Program-made: the position numbers and the translations under genes | The notes under the pieces: model-generated | What the model was told of the DNA's origin: nothing | Database searches by the model: none | What the model saw: the letters and a program-made list of their open reading frames with translations, nothing else | NCBI GenBank assembly: GCA_038380795.1 | Contig: CM076261.1 | Location: 9,740,556-9,804,555, forward strand | Direction of reading: 5' to 3' | From: Pyrocephalus nanus | Lineage: Eukaryota; Chordata; Aves; Passeriformes; Tyrannidae | DNA: 64,000 nucleotides | Part shown: in pieces, positions 49,545-60,700 of the stretch | How the letters are laid out: each line of letters begins with the position of its first letter | Position numbering within the stretch: the first letter of the stretch is position 1

Positions 49545-52500
49545 TGCCATCTGCAGTTCCATCCCATTGGTCAAAGGCTGAAGAGGAAAGGCTCTAGGAT
49601 TTGCTCCTCTCAGTAGCACCGCTCTTACCCCTCATGAGCAGACTGCTGAAGGAAATGGGAGTTTGTGGGGTCACTGACATACTACGAACTCTAGAAGGTA
49701 GAAGTCCTTCTTCAAACACAATTCACCAAACCCTGTCCAGCCCCACTATCCAAATGACTAATTACTGTAGTAACTGGTGGTGCTGGGAAATCTTTTTTTA
49801 AGGTAGAGAAAAATGCGTGTTACCACGCACCACTAAAGGTATTAAAGCCTTTCTTAGCTTATAAACAAGCATACACAGCCATTTTGTAAGCAACAGCAAT
49901 AATATTGCATTTGATATTATATCATAATTGCAGTCTGCAAAAATTATTTAACTGTTAACTTTGTCAGTGTTCATATGTCATCTTCTACTTCTGATGTTTC
50001 TTTCCACACACCAAAACAGATGGAGGAAGGCCACCACTGCTAAGTTTAGACTTTTCTGTCTGTTCTTACTGTGAAAACTCTCAGGGCCAGCTATTTTCTA
50101 CTTTTACTCCTACAAGCTGCTTCTATTTCCCAACTTGAGATCACTAGTTTTAAGATAGCTCTGATGTAATTATACCATCTGAGATCAACCTTCGTTTCCA
50201 TCTGTTATGAAGCCATCAGTATTCCCTTCCTAGCTCTCACTTATGTTGCTTGACAGCCTGTCATTTCAATTTTCCCTTACATTTCTTTGCACATTCATAT
50301 GGCTGAGAATAGTTTTTCATCCATAAGCCACTTATATATAGCATCACTTCTGTTTCCCCTTAACTCATCTTTTATGTGCTGCCACAGCTATACTTGATCA
50401 TGACTGGGTAGATGCGTTCCTCAAATGTAATTTCTTAGGCTAATAATTATTATTTTGCCTACTTGGTCTTCTTGTACTTTTTTTTACGTTATGTAAGCAG
50501 TTGGAGCTTATCTTTTTCTTGCATCTTTGTAATAGTCATAATTTTAAATAAAACTGTGAGTTTTTAAATCCAGATTGGGACATTCTATTGATTTCCTAGC
50601 AAAACAAATTACAGGTTGTAAGTGTAACTCAGAGTGCAGCAGCTTTCTTTGAGTGCCTGTTCTATTCTCAGTTTACTCACAAAAAGACTTGGGGACTTTA
50701 CCCTCATTTTTGCCCATGAAATCAAATTATGCTACTAATTTCTTGCCATGATATGCCAGTCATGCCTGGTAAGTGATCCTCTAATTTGACTTACATTCAT
50801 AACAGTAATGGCTGGTATTCTTTTTCCTCAGTAGGAATTCATCCCACATCTTTCACACAATGCCATGACTCTGCGTGCTTTCTGGTGAAGCCTCCACCTT
50901 TAGGGTTCCAGTTTGTATGACACTGTATGTTACACATACAAGACCACTTGCTAACATTTTCAAACTCTTTCTAATTGTCAAGCTTCAGATTCTCAAAGCT
51001 ACGGAACCTCCTAAATGACTGGGTGTACCAGATTATTTTTTTCCCATGATCTAATTGCTCAGTTATGCCACTTCGTATTTCTACACTGTCTTAATCAAAT
51101 CTCCAAATCATAGATACTATTTTACTCCCTTTGGGATATTATGGATTGTTGTGGAGTTTTTAAGTTAAGGAAAACATAGTACTGAAAATTGTCAGGATTT
51201 CACAGGGTCAGGCAGGTTTTCCCTGCCAATGATAACATTTTTAGAAGCTCATCAGGAATAGAACCTTAAACTACTCTATTTGCTGTTAGCATAATAATCC
51301 ATGATTGGGTGTAACAGACCAGCTTCTAGTGCAGACATGACTGAAGCATGTGACAGTGGTAGCTACACAAGACAGGCTTCCTCACCCTCTAACCCATGCC
51401 AATATAAACATCCTTAATGCATGGCTTTTCTTTAAATCCAAGGCAATGTCAGTTATAGTAATTCTGAATGAGAATATCTCTACCAATGCTAATACACTTA
51501 CACTGGACTTTCAGCAGAAGTAAATTAAGTTATGCAGGTTTATACAGTCAATTTGAGCATATAATTGGCCTACCATGTCAAAAGTGAAAAAGTAACCTTA
51601 TTATAGATGCTTTTACTTACTATGCTGAGGTTCAGACACAATACTGAATTAAAATGTTAAAAAATACGCATCAGGATTGCGATAATTCAGTGTGGTCTTC
51701 CTCTGCTTGGGATTAAGCAAATAGTAAGGTTAAAAGACAACTGTCTTTTCCACCTCATGCACACCATCGCCACGAACAGTGTTTTTCCTTACTGTTCAGC
51801 TCCAGCTGTAAAAGGAAGTCTGCGAGGTTAGCTAACAGTTGAATCCTATTTCATGGCTTAGTAACTGGAAGCTGCAAATTTCCTGTGGTTTCCGTGAGTT
51901 CCAGCATGCTTCCCGTTATCTTGCTATGGCACAGAGCATTCTGGTTACCATCAGCAGTAGATGCTTATGTCTCCCTGACCACGGTCAAGTCGGTTGCCCA
52001 CCACTGCTGTGCAGAGTGGATCATCCTGTTGAGTGCCAACTTTACTACCTTCTGGATACTCGGGAAATGCAGCAGGGACTAGTGGCACTTTTCTGTGTCA
52101 CTGTAACTCAGTGCCTTGCTTTTTGGATTTGTTACACCATTCAAAAGGGAATGTCTCACTTGACAGTAATCTTGAATTTGCTATTAATTTAATCAAGATT
52201 AAAATAAAAAGAAATGGAAGTGTTTATTGATGAGATTAAAAATAGGCAACAGAATAACAAAGGTTTACACTAGACCTATGTGAGGAAGTAAAAGAAAAGC
52301 ATTTAAACCATACATACTATTCATACTATTTCCTTCTGATTTACCATAATACGCAAGACTTCTGTGCTCCTAGTACATTGTGTTCATGTTAAATCATTGG
52401 AAAATCCCTCTTTTGATGTAGCATGTTAGCTTTTATAGCGATTTTTTTTTAACATTTGAAATCTTCCTGAAGAGGTCTAGAGGGATTTGATCTTATTCAG

Positions 52501-54975
52501 CAGATTTTATTTTACTTTTAATCCAAGAGATAGTCTGTCCATTTAAAAGGATTAAAACAAGCATTGTTTCATTTCCCAGAAGATGTGAATGCCTCTTCAT
52601 TAGACCAGATGCCTTTCACCCTACTAGACTGTCTATTTAATGACTGCTTGCCTTAACAAAGGGTTTATCTTGTCCTCTCATCCCTTTGTTAATTCTGATT
52701 TTTTGCTACGAAGAGTTGCCTCTATTGAACCTTCACTCTGTGTCAGACTCTTTACTAACAAAAAATATGTGATACAAATGTCTACATGAGCTAAATGTAT
52801 TTACATCATTCCTGGGTATTGACTGAAATCAGATACAATGGTAAATTAACATTCTGACATCCTAGGATGACAATCCCCTACATGTTTCCTGGATTTTTTA
52901 AAGTAAGTCAAGATTTTGGACCCAGTCTCTAAATAAATCTAAACTGATTTACCTTCTTTGAATCAAGAGAATGAGGTCGGGGTAGGCTAGAACTAAATTA
53001 ACAAATAACTGCGTATGTGTATTAAAAAAATAAAAATATATATATTTTTTAAACAAGCTAAAATGTTAGGAAAAAAGCCTAATTTTGATTTGAAGTGTAC
53101 AACTTACATGTCAAAAAAGTAAGACATTTCAGTTCAAACAATATATATATATTCATTTGAATAATATATAAATTTACACATTTCTATATTATTCAAACGA
53201 AACAGATTGATGCCAATTATTTGTGTCTGACAATTTTGCCCTTCCTCAACTATATTGATATTACTGGTTGAAGAAATAAACTGAATTTAATCAAATGAAA
53301 AATATTAACTCAGAATTTGTAACGTACTCTAAATCTTGATAAAATTATTACTAAAAATTGCAAAAGAACTGGATTTTGACAGCTGAATCACTGACTGGAA
53401 ACAATTCTTCTTAGAAAAAAAAAACCCACTATTTTTTATAAATATAACTAATGGTTTACTGTAAAAGACATTTCCCAAAAATAGCTAACAAAATCAACTG
53501 TTCAGATGCACTGCCATGAACTAAAGAACTTATAATTCAGCTTCAATGTGTTTATGAGGCTCTGTCTCTCCAGCTGTTTGAATGAAGCAATAACTGAAGA
53601 TTCAAAGTACATATGCCTCTAATTAAGCTGAAAGAGTAAAAAAAAAAAAAACAAAAACAAAACAACTTTCTCCTTAGCAGTCTAAATAAGTGCATTAATA
53701 TTATTTGTTGTTTTTTTGTTGTTGTTTTATTCTTACATATGAGAATAGCATGAAAAACTTAATATCTCCCTAATTACAGAACTGGAACTATCAGGAACAA
53801 TCACAATTGCTTGCTTCTTCTATTGTATCACTTAAATTTTACCTATTATTTAGAAAATACTGAAATGTCACAAAGTCCAAAGTGCACATTGCATATGATT
53901 GCAGGGAAAAAAACGAGTACTTGTACCATGGCCCTACAGTCCACAGGAGGTTCCCTCTAGGAGAGGAATTGTGCAATACCAGTTCATCTTCAGAAATGAG
54001 AAGATGTTAACCTCTTCCTTTCATTAGCTATTTTTTTAAAAGCTTTTTTATTATTTACAAAATCCAACCCAGCTTTTCCACTAATATAAACAGCTAAACC
54101 GTAAATGTCTAAATTTTCTTGAAAACAACTTGCAATTTCCCCTTTTCAACTCCAGCTGTTGTTCTCCATTAAGATTTAGTTCTGCAGTATTTTGGAAAAT
54201 GCAATTTTAAAACTATCACTGGCTAACTTGGATAAGGATATAAAACCAGCTAGTAACTTTTTCTTCTAAATCCTTCCACATTTGCCATTCTCTGTAACTG
54301 AGAACATTTTATATCATATTCCCCATACTTGGCGAAGAAAATACTCTTCCACACGTAAACATTTCCTTACCTGGTATCATTAAAAATAATTAAGTCCTAC
54401 CATTTTAAAGCCACAGTGTGCCTTCAAGTCCAAGTTTGTTGTCATTTATCTTAATCTATTATCATTCATCTATTTTAATTCCTTATCACATTTGGGTACC
54501 AGCATACTTAGTCTTAATACAAGGGCTGACAATGGAACATATGCATTATGGTGTTAAATACTTGCATATTAATCATGCAGCTTATGCAGAAACAGTGAAA
54601 TGATCCCTATGGCACGTGATAACAGCAGCTCCAACAGTACCTATGTAATGTAGTTTACAGTTTACAAAAACAAATGCATTAAATACTGAACTGTCAGGTT
54701 TATTCTACAAGCAGGTAATGGTTTCTATACAATTCTGTGAAGTATTTGGACATCCCTGAATAAGTTCTATTCACCAAGTGGACAGAATGTGACTTCTCAT
54801 TGCCATGACTGAAAGTGAAAATTTTAAATGAGTTGGAAAGGATCAAAAATCTTTTTGAAAATGGTAAAACTAATCTCCTGTTAAAGCTGCAGATACCAAA
54901 AATGTTCTAGAAAAGGTCTGAGTCAGGCTTGAATCAAGAGAATATGAATATATCTGATTTCAAGGAACTTTCTAT
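49545..54975. other. Intergenic DNA, no gene recognised
   Basis: 5.4 kb, strongly AT-rich, especially 52950-53450. Contains a 13-bp-arm inverted repeat at 53156-53197 and a GTT-rich patch near 53705-53730. The plus-strand frame of 117 codons ending at 52192 starts with TTG and matches nothing I know. Confidence 0.6.
53156..53197. repeat. Inverted repeat with 13-bp perfect arms
   Basis: TTTGAATAATATA at 53156-53168 and its exact reverse complement TATATTATTCAAA at 53185-53197, separated by 16 bp. The arms lie within an AT-rich tract that includes (AT)n at 53140-53151. Confidence 0.85.
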
Positions 54976-54977
54976 TT

Positions 54978-55670
54978 CACAGAATCACAGAATATGCCGA
55001 GCTAGAAGGGACCCACAAGGATCACTGAGTCCAGTTCCTGGCCTTGCACAGGATCGTCCCCAAGAACTCACACTATGTGCCTGAGAGTGTTCCCCAAACA
55101 ATTCCTGAACTCTGTCAGGCTTGGTGCTGTGACCACTTCCCCGGGGAGCCTGTTCCAGTACCCAACTACCCCCTTGGTGAAGAACCTTTTCTTTAATATC
55201 CAACCTAAACCTCCTATACACAACTTCAGGCCATTCCCTTGCAACCTACCCCTGGTCACCACAGAGAAGGGAAAAGTGCCTGCCCCTCCTCTTCCCCTCA
55301 CGAGGAAGTTGTAACTGCGATGAGGTCTCCCCTCAGTCTCCTCTTCTCCAGGCTGAACAGATCAAGTGCTCTCAGCCGCTCCTCATACGGCTTTTCCTCA
55401 AGGCCCTTCACCATCTTCATTGCCCTCCTTTGGACACTCGTCAATAGCTGAATATCTTTCTTATATTGTGGCACCCAAAACTGCACACAATATTCAAGGT
55501 GAGGCTGCCCCAGCGCAGAGCAGAGCGGGACAATTACCTCCCTTGACTGGCTGGGGATGCTTTGCCTGATGCGCCCCCAGGACACAGTTGGCCCTCCTGG
55601 CTGCCAGGGCACTGCTGACTCATATTCAACTTGCCATGGACCAGGACCCCCAGCTCCTTTCCCATGGCAC
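54978..55670 (-). repeat. CR1 LINE 3' fragment, minus orientation
   Basis: About 0.7 kb. Starts cagaatcacagaatatgccg, then gggacccacaaggatcactg, through the 3' region (gtgcctgagagtgttcccca, gcctgttccagtacccaact) into RT carboxy-end sequence (cttcattgccctcctttgga, ttggccctcctggctgccag). The minus-strand frames at 55298-55612 and 55068-55301 are decayed CR1 ORF2, including NRLPGEVV. Confidence 0.9.
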
Positions 55671-55674
55671 TGCT

Positions 55675-56365
55675 TACCAGCATCTCATTCTTCTTCCTTC
55701 TCTACTTAATGCTGATTGGAAAACAATATCATAGCAACAAGGCAATGAAGGTGTCCTAATGACTTCAGTACTGTTTTGGAACTGAAATATAACAGTTAAA
55801 TACAACTGTGTTTGCTGCTATTTATACCCACCACCATAATTTAAATGTTATTTAGCTTTTCTCTTAAATCTACTAACTGCATTATTGCTATTTGGATTGT
55901 ACAGAACAAATTATTTTTTCTTTGTTAAGATTTACCAGCCATTGGAGTTATCTTCAAAATAGCTATTAAATAACTTGGCTTACAGATGAAATATTTCTTA
56001 AAAAGAGATGCTGGGATGGTCTTGTGCTCACTGATACAATGAATGAGTGGTAGTTAAAAAATATTAGCACTGGGAGCTGCACGATTTAGTTTGTGAGTTG
56101 ATAGTGCAGGATATTGCAAGAAGGTGCTTCTGGTGGTGAGGAGCTCCCTGGAAGGTGATAGGTCAGCAGTGAGAGTGTTGAGTCCTCATGACTCTCTATC
56201 TGCTTTTAGTTAATTAATTTTGCACTGAATACAGGCCAGTAATTATCAGTCTATAGCTCCTGATCAGAGCTCAGTCACTGAGGTTGTGTTTTCTACCACA
56301 TGAAAGTCTCTGTTCTGCTTCTGTTTCATAGTCTGGATATTATTCAACACCCACCTTGTCTCACT
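55675..56365. other. Intergenic DNA, no feature recognised
   Basis: AT-rich sequence between two CR1 copies. No gene or repeat family recognised. Confidence 0.5.
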
Positions 56366-56366
56366 T

Positions 56367-56785
56367 AGAATCATAGAATGGCTGGGTTAGCAGGGACATT
56401 AAAGATCCTCTAGTTCCAACGCCCCTGTCATGTAAAGGGACACCTTTCCAGGTTGCTTAAGAGCCCCATCCAATCCGGCCTTAAAACACTTCCAGGGATG
56501 GGGCATCCACAACTTCTCTGGGAAACCTGTTCCAGTGTCTCACCAACCTCACAGCAAAGAACGTCCTCCCAATATCTAATTTAAATCTACTCTCAGTTTA
56601 ATGACATTGCCCCTTGTCCTGTCACTACATGCCCTTGTAAAAAGTCCCTCTCCATCTTTCTTGCAGGTTCCCTTCAGCTACTAGAAGGTCACAATTAGGT
56701 TACTATTAGGCCTTCCTTTCTGACAGGCAGAACAAACCCAGTTCTCTCAGCCTCTCCTTGTAGGAGCTTCCAACCTGCCTGGGGA
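56367..56785 (-). repeat. CR1 LINE 3' fragment, minus orientation
   Basis: About 420 bp starting agaatcatagaatggctggg and continuing gggatggggcatccacaact, gaaacctgttccagtgtctc and cccttgtcctgtcactacat. The same subtype as 2342-2715 and the plus-strand copy at 37590-38422. Confidence 0.88.
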
Positions 56786-57117
56786 TTCCTCCCCTGCCTG
56801 CATCATACATCACACGCTTCACCCTTCTTATAAAATCTTCCAAACTTATCCCTTATATACCTCTCCTCAAGAAGCAGGTCTCACGTTCTTTCGCACCAGA
56901 GGGCTCATCTGACAGAGCTCATTAACACAGTAAATTATTAAAGAAGCCAGCGCGGTCCATCACACACCGCCGCGCTGAGTGTTTGCTTGTTTATTGACCT
57001 GCAGTGTCACGGCGAGCTCCTAAACTTTCGGATTCGCTGTTTGAAGGGATTTTGCTCCCCAGGGCGCCACACGCAGCGGCGCTGTTTGCAGAGCCCGCAA
57101 CCCCGGTCTGAGAACCA

Positions 57118-57394
57118 CACAGAATCACGGGATCCATTTGGCTGGAAAACAGCTCCGAGACCATCGAGTCCTACCTGCGACCGAACACCCTCACATCAAC
57201 TAGACCATGGCACTGAGTACCACGTACAGTCTTTCCTTAAACATCCCCAGGGACGGTGACTCCACCACCTCCCTGGGCAGCCCATTCCAGTGTCTAATCA
57301 TCCTTTCTGAGAAGAAATTCCTCCTGGCGTCCAACCTAAACCTCCCCTGGCGCAGCTTGACGCTGTATCCTCTCGTCCTGTAGCTACTGGAGGG
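57118..57394 (-). repeat. CR1 LINE 3' fragment, minus orientation, just upstream of SEH1L
   Basis: About 275 bp starting cacagaatcacgggatccat, then agaccatcgagtcctacctg, gggcagcccattccagtgtc and cctggcgcagcttgacgctg. It is very similar to the copy at 35737 beside PTPN2 and ends about 260 bp before the SEH1L ATG. Confidence 0.88.
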
Positions 57395-57477
57395 GCCCTG
57401 TCGCGGTAGGGGGGTAATTTTCCGCGGAGAGCCGCCCTGCTACGACCCCCACTGACCCTCCAGTCCTCCTGCGCCCC

Positions 57478-57536
57478 AGCCCGGTCCTATCCCGATCCTA
57501 TCCCGCTCCCGGTCCCGCTCCCGGCCCCGCCTTGCC
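57478..57536. repeat. Short CCCG-rich imperfect tandem repeat in the SEH1L promoter
   Basis: Repeated units of the form tcctatcccga / gctcccggtcccgctcccgg just upstream of exon 1. Confidence 0.6.
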
Positions 57537-57654
57537 CCGGGGGCCGGGCAGGAGCGCGCACGCGCCGACCCGCCCCCGCGAGCGCGGCGGGCGCCGGCGG
57601 CTGCGCGCGCGGGGCGTGTCCCCGCCCCCCGCCCCGCGTGGCGGCCGCGCGGCG

Positions 57655-57765
57655 ATGTTCGTGGCGCGCAGCATCGCGGCCGATCACCGCGACCTCATCC
57701 ACGATGTGTCCTTCGACTTCCACGGCCGCCGCATGGCCACCTGCTCCAGCGACCAGAGCGTCAAG
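57655..57765 (+). CDS. SEH1L: SEH1L coding exon 1
   Basis: 111 bp, residues 1-37. The ATG at 57655 has G at -3. The exon ends SDQSVK in phase 0 at the donor AAG|GTCGGC, whose +3 C is unusual. Confidence 0.95.
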
Positions 57766-60700
57766 GTCGGCGGGGCACGCCGGGCCTTGTGCCGGCGGCG
57801 CACGGCCTAGCGGGGAGCCGGGCGGGCGGGCGGCGGGGCCGCGGGGCTGCAGGGGGCTCGTCCCGCGGGACGCGCCGGGGCGGTGTCGGGCTGTGGGTGC
57901 GGGAGGCTGAGGAGGCGGGAGGCACCCGCACACATGGCACGTGTGTTTGCGTGTTTATGTTTGTGTTTGTGCGCGCGAACGCGTGTAAACACGGGAACGC
58001 CGCTTCCCACCCAGGGCTCCACCTAGGAAAACATTCCCGAGCTCCTGTGGCTGCGGCCGTGGCTCTTGTTCTGTTGATTCAACTGAGAATCTAATAACAT
58101 TAACTGAAAATTTATTAACATTAAGGGTAGAAACTACTGCTTCATAATGGAGCTCCAACAATCTGTATTTATCAAGGGAAGAAGCTGCTTTTTCATAATT
58201 AAATGCCAGTATGCAAAAGGCTGAAGTTGAAGTGCTCCACGCGTGCTCTGGCAGATGAGGGAAACTGTAACATTTTTACATACCTTAATTTTTTACATTC
58301 CTTTAGAGGAAATAAAGTAACACTTTGTATTTGTTTAAACGAAAAGTTGGTTGCCTTTTCCCTTTTTTGTGCATAGTGAGAAGATAGACGAAAATTCAGG
58401 AGTTACAAGGGTTACATGGTTACATGGATATTTCTCGCTAAGAAATGTAATTTAAAGAGAGCAATCGTGTTTTGCGTTAGATCAGGTAGATGGTTGAGAA
58501 AATGGGTTTTTCTCCTTAGAAAGCTGTGTCGCATGTAGATCATGCTTAAAAACAAACGAGCAGTCTCTTCTCCCTGAGCACAGATTAAAAACCAAATAAC
58601 CAACCACAACAACAAAATGGTCCTCCCAAAAAGTAAGCCCAAACCGTGTAAGTCTTTGGTTTGAACTGACTTGCAGCCTAAAAAGGATATTATTAAGAAA
58701 GATACCAGGAGTTAGGTAGAGTGCAGTAACCATGTTTTTTAGCAGTATAATGTTATTTTCCAGTCATAACTAAATCCTTTATGAGACTGTCTTCAGAAGT
58801 TTTACTCTAACCAGAGTTTCACAGCACTTGTATGTGGCGTGGGTCTTGTACTCACTATGTGGGCCCTGTGGAATAGCAGTTGGGGAAAAGTTACAGCGTT
58901 GGGCTCTGGTGGAAACAACCAGATTGTATCAGAGATGCAGGGTGGCAGAATTGAAGTGAACGAGTGACAAACAGGAGTGGATGGCAGGCTTCCAGAGGTG
59001 TCTTTTATTTGTTTATGTTCATTACTCTCTTCATAGTTTTTCAATAAAAAAGTCATAAATACGATAAAGATGGATGAGAAATCAAGAGAGGGGAAGGTTT
59101 GGCATGTGATTATAAATCAAGGTCGAAATAGAAAGAAACAAATCAGTTCCCCCACTACCTTGGTTTCTTTTCGCTGTCCTGCTCTGTCTTTGGGATGGGT
59201 GCTGGGCACTGCATTAGGGTTTTGCAGCCAGAGCTGAGCACCTGAGGACAGTTGGGGCTCTAGAGTGAAAGTGAGTAGTGTACTCTTGGTACGGTGAATG
59301 AAGTATGGAGAGTGGCAGTGATTTCTCTTCCATGTAATTTACTTTTTTTTTTAAGATAGGTGTAATACCATAGTGGATTTTACAGGCAGTGCCTCTTCTC
59401 CTGACCTGTAGTAGGGATATTTTCAAGGGTGAGTGAAGTGCAGTTGTATAATGAGCCAGGTACAGTTTTCCAGATGAAAATGTCTAGTGGTATGTGTGTA
59501 TATTCTTACTTATATTTTTTTGTGTATGTGTATATATGTGTATGGCTGTGTTTTTAAAGTACTAGTTAGTAAGCTTTATTTGCAAATTGTATGACTGTGT
59601 TTTGATTTCTCAATAGGTCTGGGACAAAAGTGAAAATGGGGACTGGCACTGCACTGCCAGCTGGAAGGTTTGTATTTATAAAAATTACACAGACATAACC
59701 ATAATTTGTCCGTTATTTTTGAAGAAACATGCTTCATTTCTGCTGACTTATATAGTAGAAATAATATAAAAATACTTTTTCTCTGCTTTTATAAAATATC
59801 TCTAATGCCTCTCATTTAAAGCGAGGCTAACATGCAGTCTTCTGTACTTAGTTATGTTGTCAGACTTTGGTATCAGTAAACATAACAGTAACTGGTGTTT
59901 AGGGAGTTGTAAAACAGTACCGTTGTGTTTAATTGAATATTTTCCTTTTTGCATATAGTAAGATTAAAGAAAACAAAAAAACAAAAAGAAAAGGGAAAAA
60001 ATAAAAAGGAAGAGGTCTTGCTGTTAAATGTTACAACATCTGACCTCTGTTTTTTTCTTTCTCCAAAACCTTTCTGAGAACTCATATAGAGACTCTGCTT
60101 CATCTGGATAATTTGTGCATTCAGCTTCTGAATTGTCCTTAAATTTTTATTTATTTGTACCACAGTACATTCATACCTGTAAATGGAAATGCAAATGAAG
60201 CTTTTGAATTTCCCTTCTCTTAAGAAAAGAAGGTTGAATAGGTATGAAAGAGGAGCTTCATATTAAAAAGAAGATAAGCAGTGCTCTGCATATGCTTTTG
60301 AAAAGTGTAGGCAATCTAGAAGTAAGCATGGTAATGGCTGAAAATTGTCTGAAAACAATTTTTGAAAACAGAACTTTTTGCATCAAGACAGAATCTTACT
60401 TTGGAACTTAAAGTGGTAATAAATAATGCTTTGAAAAACGCTTGTAATAATTGCTTTCTAAACACTTATTATAGCAACAAAACCTTGCATTGCTAGTTGA
60501 AATAAATGCAACAGCTGCTGTGTAACTTGGTATAAAAGAACAGAGCTTTCAAAAGAACAGTTTTAGTACTTCCTAGAATTCCCTTCTGCAGAAGGTGATA
60601 AAAATACACGGTCAGTTGGACTAATGCAGTAAGTGTGCTTCTCTACAGTGTTTTGATGTTGTCTTGCAGACCCATAGTGGATCTGTGTGGCGTGTGACAT

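Larger units (their letters stand above)
57400..57935. promoter_or_regulatory. CpG island of the SEH1L promoter
   Basis: Dense CpG from the CR1 edge through exon 1 into intron 1. Contains GC-box clusters (ccccgcccccc near 57621) and an NRF1-like core GCGCACGCGC at 57556-57565. No obvious TATA box. The start of transcription is not visible but must lie upstream of 57655. Confidence 0.8.

Noticed and set aside
51839..52192. 117-codon plus-strand frame as a gene
   Set aside because: Starts at TTG, no recognised domain, overlapping frames on the same strand.
57487..57933. 148-codon minus-strand frame over SEH1L exon 1
   Set aside because: GC-rich antisense shadow, proline- and alanine-rich low-complexity translation, no family resemblance.
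57930..57990. GT/GC alternating tract as possible Z-DNA or regulatory element
   Set aside because: Irregular and short; low-complexity sequence alone does not support a function.
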